A stretch of DNA of 6,523 nt from Dokdonella sp. (GTDB lineage Bacteria > Pseudomonadota > Gammaproteobacteria > Xanthomonadales > Rhodanobacteraceae). Position numbers and translations under genes: made by a program. The notes beneath the pieces were generated by a model. It did not search any database, was not told the DNA's origin, and saw only the letters and a list, made by a program, of their open reading frames with translations. The number at the start of each line of letters is the position of its first letter. The stretch's first letter is position 1. Shown here piece by piece: positions 1 to 5,017 of the stretch. Where the stretch lies: the NCBI GenBank assembly GCA_030150315.1, contig JASLGB010000436.1:1-6523 (forward strand), given 5' to 3'.

Positions 1-2468
1 TCGCCCATCATGCGCAGTGCGAATTCGGTGCTGAAGATGCAGGTGTTCTGCGCCTGGTCTTCCTTCAGGATGTCGGCCTGCACGGTGCCGCGCACGGTGG
101 ACAGCGTGGTTGCCTTGATCTTCTCGTAGGTGTCGGCATCGACAACCTGGTTGCCGGTGATGCCGAGCAGGCCGAGGCCGAGGCCGTTGTTGGTTGCCGG
201 CAGTTCGCCGTGGTAGCGCGGTCGCTCGCGGCCTTCGAAGAGCCTGGCGATCTTCCTCTCGGCCTCGGCCCAGCGCGCGGGATCTTCCTTCAGGTATTTC
301 TCGACCTGCTGGTCGATCGCGGTGTTCATGAACATCGCCAGGATGATCGGCGCGGGGCCGTTGATCGTCATCGACACGCTGGTGGTCGGCGCGCACAGGT
401 CGAAGCCGGAGTACAGCTTCTTCATGTCGTCCAGCGTCGGCACGTTGACGCCGGAGTTGCCGATCTTGCCGTAGATGTCCGGGCGCGGCGCCGGGTCTTC
501 GCCGTACAGCGTGACGCTGTCGAACGCGGTCGACAGGCGCGCCGCCGGCAAGCCCTGACTGAGGTAGTGGAAGCGGCGGTTGGTGCGCTCGGGCGTGCCT
601 TCGCCGGCGAACATGCGGATCGGGTCTTCGCCGGTGCGGCGGTACGGATAGACGCCGCCGGTGTACGGGTAGTAGCCGGGAAGGTTTTCCTTCTGCAGGA
701 ACACCAGCAGTTCGCCCCAGCTCTTGTAGGTCGGCGCGGCGATCTTCGGGATCTGCTGGTGGCTGAGCGATTCGCGGTAGTTCTCGACGCGGATGGTCTT
801 GTCGCGCACCTGGTATTCGTTGACCGGCTCGGTGATCGACTTCAGGCGATCCGGCCACGCGCGCAGCAGGCGCAGCGCGTCGGAATCGAGCGACTGGATC
901 GCATCGTTGTAGCGCTGGCGCAGCGTCTTGAGCGAGCGGTCGTCGCCTTCGGTCAGCGCATCGCCGGCGTAGAGATCCAGCGCCTTCGGCAGGCGCGGGT
1001 CGTCCAGTTCCTTCAGCGCCTCCCACAGCGACTGCGCGCGTTCGGCGATCTCTGCCTGCGATTCGATGCGCGCATTGATGGCGCGGCCCTGCTCGGCGAT
1101 TTCGGCGAGGTAACGCACGCGGCTGCCGGGAATCAGCACGGTCGCGCGCGGCTCTTTCAGCGTGGTGTCGAGCTGCGGCTTCCAGTCCACATGCGCGTTG
1201 CCGACCAGCGAGAGCTTGTCGCGCAGCCGGCGACACAGGTTGGTGAACATCCAGGTCACGCCCGGATCGTTGAACTGGCTGGCGATGGTCGGATAGACCG
1301 GTACATCCTCGTCCTTCATCTGGAACGCGACGCGGTTGCGCTTCCACTGCTTGCGCACGTCGCGCAGCGCATCTTCGGCGCCGCGCTTGTCGAACTTGTT
1401 CAACACGACCAGTTCGGCGAAGTCGAGCATGTCGATCTTCTCGAGCTGGCTGGCCGCGCCGTAGTCGCTGGTCATCACGTACATCGGGAAATCGACCAGA
1501 TCGACGATTTCCGAATCACTCTGGCCAATGCCGGCCGTCTCGACGATGACCAGGTCGTAGCCCTGCCCTTTCAGAAACGCGACGCAGTCTTTCAGCATTG
1601 CGTTGGTCGCGGCGTGCTGGCGGCGCGTGGCCATCGAGCGCATGAAGACGCGGTGCGAACGCAGGCTGTTCATGCGGATGCGGTCGCCGAGCAGCGCGCC
1701 GCCGGAGCGGCGGCGGGTCGGATCGACGGCCAGCACGGCGATGCGCATCTGCGGGAAGCCGTGCAGGAAACGCAGCAGCAATTCGTCCACCGCGCTCGAC
1801 TTGCCGGCGCCGCCAGTGCCGGTGATGCCGATGACCGGGGTCTTGCCGCCAGCCAGTTGCCATTCCTTGCGCAGGCGTTCGAGCGTGTGCTCGTCGTAGG
1901 CGCCTTCCTCGATCGCGGTCAGCGCGTGGCCGACGGCGATTTCATCGTCGATGGCGACCTGCGCCGGCGGCAGATCGTTGCGCGGCTCGTTCGCGGCATG
2001 CGTGTCGGCTGCCTTGCGTGCGCGCTTGACCACGTCCTCGATCATCTCGACGAGGCCCATCTTCATGCCGTCGTTCGGGTGGTAGATGCGCTCGACGCCG
2101 TAGGCTTCCAGTTCGCGGATTTCCTCCGGCGTGATGGTGCCCCCGCCGCCACCGAAGACGCGGATGTGGCCGGCGCCGCGCTCCTTCAGCATGTCCACCA
2201 TGTACTTGAAGTACTCGACGTGGCCGCCCTGGTAGCTGGACAGCGCGATCGCGTCGGCGTCTTCCTGCAGCGCGGCGCGCACCACGTCCTCGACACTGCG
2301 GTTGTGGCCGAGATGGATGACTTCCGCACCCTGCGCCTGGATCAGGCGCCGCATGATGTTGATCGCGGCATCGTGGCCGTCGAACAGGCTGGCTGCGGTA
2401 ACGAAGCGAAGCGGCGTCGCTTCGGCAGCGGACGCAGGAAGAGGAGCTTGCGGAAGAAGGGAACTCAT
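1..2468 (-). CDS. icmF: Fused isobutyryl-CoA mutase (B12 domain, MeaB-like GTPase, mutase large domain), C-terminus cut by window edge
   Basis: The gene encodes a coenzyme B12-dependent mutase that interconverts isobutyryl-CoA and n-butyryl-CoA in the cytoplasm, with its own G-protein chaperone domain built in. 822 codons are visible; the family is about 1,090 residues long, so roughly 270 are missing. Domain order is as in IcmF. The B12-binding domain (about 19-150) has the cobalt-ligand motif D30-G-H32, with Ala35 where classical DxHxxG has Gly, then SSYQGG (77-82) and a five-glycine run (106-110). The GTPase domain (about 210-400) has Walker A GTGGAGKS (217-224), switch I-like DPTRRRSGG (249-257), ETAGIGQ (310-316) and NKFD (357-360). 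The mutase domain follows from about 560. Phe620 in RMFAGEG and Gln807 in DQAQNT sit where methylmalonyl-CoA mutase has Tyr89 and Arg207, which favours isobutyryl-CoA. The first Met of the family's conserved N-terminal region was taken as start; its Shine-Dalgarno is weak. Succinyl-CoA chemistry is unlikely. A related branched substrate such as isovaleryl-CoA cannot be excluded. Confidence 0.95.
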   Translation of the reverse strand, partial: MSSLLPQAPLPASAAEATPLRFVTAASLFDGHDAAINIMRRLIQAQGAEVIHLGHNRSVEDVVRAALQEDADAIALSSYQGGHVEYFKYMVDMLKERGAGHIRVFGGGGGTITPEEIRELEAYGVERIYHPNDGMKMGLVEMIEDVVKRARKAADTHAANEPRNDLPPAQVAIDDEIAVGHALTAIEEGAYDEHTLERLRKEWQLAGGKTPVIGITGTGGAGKSSAVDELLLRFLHGFPQMRIAVLAVDPTRRRSGGALLGDRIRMNSLRSHRVFMRSMATRRQHAATNAMLKDCVAFLKGQGYDLVIVETAGIGQSDSEIVDLVDFPMYVMTSDYGAASQLEKIDMLDFAELVVLNKFDKRGAEDALRDVRKQWKRNRVAFQMKDEDVPVYPTIASQFNDPGVTWMFTNLCRRLRDKLSLVGNAHVDWKPQLDTTLKEPRATVLIPGSRVRYLAEIAEQGRAINARIESQAEIAERAQSLWEALKELDDPRLPKALDLYAGDALTEGDDRSLKTLRQRYNDAIQSLDSDALRLLRAWPDRLKSITEPVNEYQVRDKTIRVENYRESLSHQQIPKIAAPTYKSWGELLVFLQKENLPGYYPYTGGVYPYRRTGEDPIRMFAGEGTPERTNRRFHYLSQGLPAARLSTAFDSVTLYGEDPAPRPDIYGKIGNSGVNVPTLDDMKKLYSGFDLCAPTTSVSMTINGPAPIILAMFMNTAIDQQVEKYLKEDPARWAEAERKIARLFEGRERPRYHGELPATNNGLGLGLLGITGNQVVDADTYEKIKATTLSTVRGTVQADILKEDQAQNTCIFSTEFALRMMG

Positions 2469-2473
2469 GGCGC

Positions 2474-2501
2474 ATCCAGTCGATTGCAGAACTGACTGGA
2501 T
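2474..2501. promoter_or_regulatory. Inverted repeat across the icmF start region, operator-like
   Basis: A perfect 8-bp inverted repeat, ATCCAGTC (2474-2481) and GACTGGAT (2494-2501), is separated by 12 bases. One arm abuts the candidate -10 box and the expected transcription start; the other ends 5 bases before the icmF start codon. The arm centres are 20 bp apart, so both half-sites face the same side of the helix, as expected for a dimeric repressor. If transcription starts upstream of the repeat, the RNA could instead fold and cover the ribosome binding site. The regulator is not identifiable from the window. Confidence 0.45.
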
Positions 2502-2507
2502 ATTGTA
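2502..2507 (-). promoter_or_regulatory. Candidate -10 box of the icmF promoter
   Basis: Read on the minus strand this is TACAAT, matching five of six bases of the sigma70 -10 consensus, 33 bases before the icmF start codon. It stands out in otherwise very GC-rich DNA. No recognisable -35 box lies 16-18 bases upstream (the hexamer there is GCGGCG), so the promoter may be weak or need an activator. Transcription would begin near 2494-2496, giving a leader of under 30 nt. Confidence 0.5.
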
Positions 2508-2557
2508 GCGCCTCGCGCCGATGCCGCCGCGCCGGGCGGCGCCACCGGGCGGTGGGG

Positions 2558-2578
2558 AAAAAACGGGCCGCCACCCCG
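2558..2578 (-). terminator. Possible intrinsic terminator after the small exported-protein gene
   Basis: On the minus strand CGGG (2578-2575) can pair with CCCG (2567-2564) over a 7-base loop, followed directly by six T residues (2563-2558). The stem is short, but the U-tract is well placed about 40 bases after the stop codon at 2620-2622. It would separate that gene from icmF, which has its own candidate promoter downstream. Confidence 0.35.
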
Positions 2579-2619
2579 ACGTGATCGAGATGGCAGCCCT
2601 CTCTCCCTCCCCAGGGTGA

Positions 2620-3213
2620 TCAGTTCGGGGCGGTCACGCGGATGCTGTCGTCGTAGTGCATCGTCTGCACGTGCGTGGACTTGTCGCCCCTTGCCTCGCT
2701 GCTGCCTTCCGAGCGCACGATGCGGCCGCTCGGGTCGAGAAATACCGTGTTGTGCGAACGCACGTTGATGCCCATGAGCGTGGTGTTCTGATCGAAGCCG
2801 ATGGCGCGCAAGGCCTGCCCGTCGATGCGAGTGGCGCCTTCATCGCGGATGTTCGTGACCCCGGCCTGGGCCTGCTCCAGTGTCATCGGCAGCATTTTCT
2901 TGACCATGCCGCCAACGTCGAACGGCGGCTTGCTCCAAGCGCCGTTCATCTTCATCCAGGTGCCCTCGGGCAGTAGGATGATTTCCATGCCGTCGGTTTT
3001 CATGTGCACGCGCTGGATGGTGTCCAGTCGCGTCCGGACGGTGCTCTGCTTGCCGTTGGCGTTGGATACCGTCTCGGTGCTGAGCCGGCCGTCGAGCATC
3101 TTCTGCCAGCCGCTCATGAGGTCGGCACGCGCATCGGCATGGGCGCGACCCGGCGCGACGAGGAACAGCAGGACAAGAGCGGCAAACGGGAGGACACGCA
3201 GCGAGTTCGACAT
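2620..3213 (-). CDS. Hypothetical Sec-exported periplasmic protein, 197 aa
   Basis: I do not recognise the family with certainty. The N-terminus is a typical Sec signal peptide: Arg6, a hydrophobic stretch at about 7-19, and a signal peptidase I site AHA|D after residue 26, leaving a mature protein of about 171 residues. No lipobox cysteine is present and the whole protein lacks cysteine. The mature part is hydrophilic, with a WMKMNGAWSKPPF segment, a DGQ-containing strand and a late FLDPSGRIVRSE segment. This rhythm of beta-strands resembles LolA/LppX-type lipid-carrier folds, but that is only a suspicion. The start is set by GGAG (3226-3223) nine bases upstream and by the signal peptide. 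The frame stays open far upstream, but earlier starts would bury the signal sequence. It is divergent from the leucine dehydrogenase gene and 151 bases ahead of icmF. Confidence 0.8.
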   Translation of the reverse strand: MSNSLRVLPFAALVLLFLVAPGRAHADARADLMSGWQKMLDGRLSTETVSNANGKQSTVRTRLDTIQRVHMKTDGMEIILLPEGTWMKMNGAWSKPPFDVGGMVKKMLPMTLEQAQAGVTNIRDEGATRIDGQALRAIGFDQNTTLMGINVRSHNTVFLDPSGRIVRSEGSSEARGDKSTHVQTMHYDDSIRVTAPN

Positions 3214-3332
3214 CGGAGTCTTCTCCAGGCAGTGGAAAGGTCGGGACGAACAGCAGATACGCGAAACCGCGCCGGATGAGGACATCGGGCTCGATGGGGG
3301 CTGCCGGAAGCCTTCCGTCGCGTGCGGCGGGG

Positions 3333-3360
3333 TTGTGTCCGTGGCAGGGAGGATTACACT
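3333..3360 (+). promoter_or_regulatory. Weak candidate promoter for the leucine dehydrogenase gene
   Basis: TTGTGT (3333-3338) and TACACT (3355-3360) are separated by 16 bases. Matches to the sigma70 boxes are partial (three and four of six). It is the most promoter-like arrangement in the 282-base divergent region 3214-3495 and would give a leader of about 130 nt. The opposite strand reads TGTAAT over 3353-3358, a possible -10 for the divergent gene, but with no partner -35. A 13-base palindrome, CGGAAG-C-CTTCCG (3305-3317), lies just upstream. Confidence 0.3.
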
Positions 3361-3403
3361 ACGCGCCGCTTTCCACTGCGGACGACGATCACGGCGGAAT
3401 TTC

Positions 3404-3432
3404 ACGGAAAAACAGCCAGATAGGCTTTCCGT
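3404..3432 (+). other. Hairpin in the 5' leader of the leucine dehydrogenase gene
   Basis: ACGGAAA (3404-3410) pairs with TTTCCGT (3426-3432), and an inner GCC (3415-3417) pairs with GGC (3423-3425) over a 5-base loop, leaving a 4-base bulge on the 5' side. It lies 64 bases before the start codon and leaves the ribosome binding site free. No U-tract follows, so it is not an intrinsic terminator. Whether it has a function is unknown. Confidence 0.3.
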
Positions 3433-3495
3433 TCCGGTTTCCGCCACCGGCGCATTGCGTCGCCCGCTCCTGCCAGCGCCCATTCCGGAGTTGCC

Positions 3496-4599
3496 ATGAT
3501 TTTCGAAACCATCGCCGAAAGCGGCCACGAACAAGTCGTGTACTGTCACAACAAGGACGTCGGCCTGAAGGCCATCATCGCTGTGCACAACAGCGTGCTC
3601 GGCCCGGCACTCGGCGGTCTGCGCATGTGGCCGTACAAGAACGAAGCGGACGCGCTCAATGACGTGCTGCGCCTGTCGCGCGGCATGACCTACAAGAACG
3701 CGGTTGCGGGCCTGAATCTCGGTGGAGGCAAGGCGGTCCTGATCGGCGACCCGGCCAAGGACAAGTCCGAAGGGCTGTTCCGCGCGTTCGGTCGCTTCGT
3801 CGCCTCGCTCAACGGCCGCTACATCACGGCCGAAGACGTCGGCATCGACGTCAACGACATGGAATACGTGTTCCGCGAGACCGAGTACGTCACCGGCGTA
3901 CACCAGGTGCATGGCGGCTCGGGCGACCCGTCGCCTTTCACCGCCTATGGTTCGTTGCAGGGTCTGATGGCGGCACTCAGCCACAAGTTCGGCAACGAAG
4001 AAGTCGGCAAATACAGCTACGCCGTGCAGGGCCTTGGCCATGTCGGCATGGAGTTCGTCAAGCTGCTGCGCGAACAGGGCGCGAAGGTCTTCGTCACCGA
4101 CATCAACAAGGCACTGGTGCAGCAGGCCGTCGACGAGCACGGTTGCACCGCGGTGGGCCTGGACGAGATCTACGACACCGATGCCGATGTGTACAGCCCG
4201 TGCGCGCTGGGCGGAACGCTCAACGAAGACACGCTTCCGCGCCTGAAGTGCAAGATCGTCTGTGGCTCGGCCAACAACCAGCTTGCCAACAACCAGATCG
4301 GCGCGGATATCGAGAAGCGCGGCATCCTCTATGCCCCCGACTATGCGGTCAACGCTGGCGGCGTCATGAACGTGTCGCTCGAGATCGATGGCTACAACCG
4401 CGAGCGGGCGATGCGCATGATGCGCTCGATCTACTACAACGTCGGCCGCATCTTCGAGATCGCCAAGCGCGACGGCATCCCGACCTACCTCGCTGCGGAT
4501 CGCATGGCGGAAGAGCGCATCGCGGCGATCGGCCGCATCAAGCTTCCGACGATGGGCAACAGCACGCCCCGCGTCCTCGGTCGCATGCGCGGTCAGTAA
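3496..4599 (+). CDS. ldh: Leucine/branched-chain amino acid dehydrogenase, NAD-dependent
   Basis: This cytoplasmic enzyme of the Glu/Leu/Phe/Val dehydrogenase family reversibly deaminates leucine, valine and isoleucine to 2-oxo acids and ammonium with NAD+. The 367-residue length matches Bacillus-type leucine dehydrogenases. The substrate domain (about 1-135) has the GGLRMWPY motif (40-47), Lys67 in the MTYKN segment and catalytic Lys79 in GLNLGGGK (72-79), equivalent to Lys68/Lys80 of the B. sphaericus enzyme, plus Asp114 in ITAEDVG. The Rossmann domain (about 145-330) has GLGHVG (179-184), and acidic Asp202 ends the second strand, which favours NAD over NADP. The start is supported by GGAG (3487-3490) five bases upstream. 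The gene stands alone, divergent from the small exported-protein gene and followed by its own terminator. Leucine versus valine preference cannot be read with certainty; a phenylalanine-specific enzyme is less likely on length and overall sequence. The symbol is the one used for leucine dehydrogenase, not lactate dehydrogenase. Confidence 0.95.
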   Translation: MIFETIAESGHEQVVYCHNKDVGLKAIIAVHNSVLGPALGGLRMWPYKNEADALNDVLRLSRGMTYKNAVAGLNLGGGKAVLIGDPAKDKSEGLFRAFGRFVASLNGRYITAEDVGIDVNDMEYVFRETEYVTGVHQVHGGSGDPSPFTAYGSLQGLMAALSHKFGNEEVGKYSYAVQGLGHVGMEFVKLLREQGAKVFVTDINKALVQQAVDEHGCTAVGLDEIYDTDADVYSPCALGGTLNEDTLPRLKCKIVCGSANNQLANNQIGADIEKRGILYAPDYAVNAGGVMNVSLEIDGYNRERAMRMMRSIYYNVGRIFEIAKRDGIPTYLAADRMAEERIAAIGRIKLPTMGNSTPRVLGRMRGQ

Positions 4600-4626
4600 G
4601 TCCTGTTGCGGGAAACCCGACGGAAG

Positions 4627-4658
4627 AAACGCCTCCCCAGTGGAGGCGTTTTCTTTTT
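4627..4658 (+). terminator. Intrinsic terminator of the leucine dehydrogenase gene
   Basis: A perfect 10-bp stem, AAACGCCTCC (4627-4636) with GGAGGCGTTT (4642-4651), closes a 5-base loop and runs into a T-rich tail (TTTTCTTTTT, 4649-4658). It starts 27 bases after the stop codon. The minus-strand tail is less T-rich, so it mainly terminates plus-strand transcription. Confidence 0.92.
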
Positions 4659-4872
4659 GCGGTCTTGCCACGCGGCGACGCATCCCATGCTTCCCTGCGG
4701 GAACGCCGCAATGGCGCCGGAAGCGCGCGCGGGCGATCCGGCGAGTCCCTCGCGGAAAGGCCGGAGAACTGCCATTCCGTCGCACCGTGATCGATGTGGA
4801 TGACTGCGCGGATTCCACACTGCACGCTGGGCTGCGGGTTGGATCGTGCTTCAAACGACGCATCTCTCGCCG

Positions 4873-4904
4873 AAAAAGCCGGTCAGTGCTCAGCACTGAC
4901 CGGC
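4873..4904 (-). terminator. Strong intrinsic terminator for the DUF11 gene
   Basis: GCCGGTCAGTGCT (4878-4890) and AGCACTGACCGGC (4892-4904) form a perfect 13-base inverted repeat around one central base; in RNA the innermost pairs would open into a small loop. On the minus strand the stem is followed at once by five T residues (4877-4873). It lies about 115 bases after the stop codon at 5018-5020. No T-tract adjoins it on the plus strand. Confidence 0.88.
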
Positions 4905-4959
4905 CCGATTGTCCGTTCTGATTTTTCCGGGCGCCTCAGTCCGGCCGGTGATTGGCGCC

Positions 4960-4973
4960 CGCTTCCGGAAGCG
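4960..4973. repeat. Perfect 14-bp palindrome downstream of the DUF11 gene
   Basis: The sequence CGCTTCCGGAAGCG is its own reverse complement. It sits between the hairpin next to the stop codon and the terminator. It overlaps by two bases an 8-bp inverted repeat, CGGGCGCC (4928-4935) with GGCGCCCG (4954-4961), so the two could form alternative structures. No T-tract follows either one. Confidence 0.5.
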
Positions 4974-4982
4974 TCAAAGGTG

Positions 4983-5011
4983 CCGGGCAGGAGCGGAACG
5001 CCCCTGCCCGG
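4983..5011 (-). other. Stable stem-loop just after the DUF11 stop codon
   Basis: CCGGGCAGG (4983-4991) pairs with CCTGCCCGG (5003-5011). After one A/C mismatch an inner GCG/CGC stem (4993-4995 with 4999-5001) closes a GAA loop. The hairpin begins 7 bases past the stop codon (5018-5020). There is no T-tract after it on either strand, so it is more likely a 3'-end stabilising structure or a decayed terminator than an active one. Confidence 0.5.
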
Positions 5012-5017
5012 ACAGGC

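Larger units (their letters stand above)
4600..5017. other. Convergent intergenic region with terminators and hairpins, no gene seen
   Basis: Between the ends of the leucine dehydrogenase gene and the DUF11 gene there is no credible coding region: the short open frames lack a ribosome binding site and recognisable protein character. The left part holds the plus-strand terminator. From 4659 to about 4870 I see nothing definite. The right part (4873-5011) is dense with inverted repeats, listed separately or in the findings. Confidence 0.7.

Noticed and set aside
596..635. A methylmalonyl-CoA mutase assignment for the fused mutase
   Set aside because: The position equivalent to Tyr89 is Phe620 and the position equivalent to Arg207 is Gln807; the fused GTPase in the middle is the IcmF arrangement.
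210..2495. A 761-codon plus-strand open frame opposite icmF
   Set aside because: It is rich in Arg, Ala, Val and Asp with no recognisable domain, and the opposite strand encodes a full set of conserved IcmF motifs. Long antisense frames arise easily in GC-rich genes.
1942..2574. A 210-codon minus-strand frame overlapping the start of icmF
   Set aside because: It is a shifted reading of the icmF 5' end, with Arg/Pro-rich shadow composition and no motif; the icmF frame holds the B12-binding domain.
2531..2577. GC-rich repeats of GGCGG/GGTGG type as a second hairpin between the small gene and icmF
   Set aside because: The arms do not pair over more than five bases without mismatches; only the short stem next to the T6 tract is reported.
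3214..4896. Upstream extension of the minus-strand frame of the 197-aa protein through and beyond the leucine dehydrogenase gene
   Set aside because: It runs antisense to a clear leucine dehydrogenase, has low-complexity Arg/Ala/Val composition, and would bury the signal peptide that starts at 3213.
4606..4921. Short plus-strand open frames after the leucine dehydrogenase gene
   Set aside because: They cross two intrinsic terminators, overlap each other in different frames, and lack a ribosome binding site or protein-like composition.
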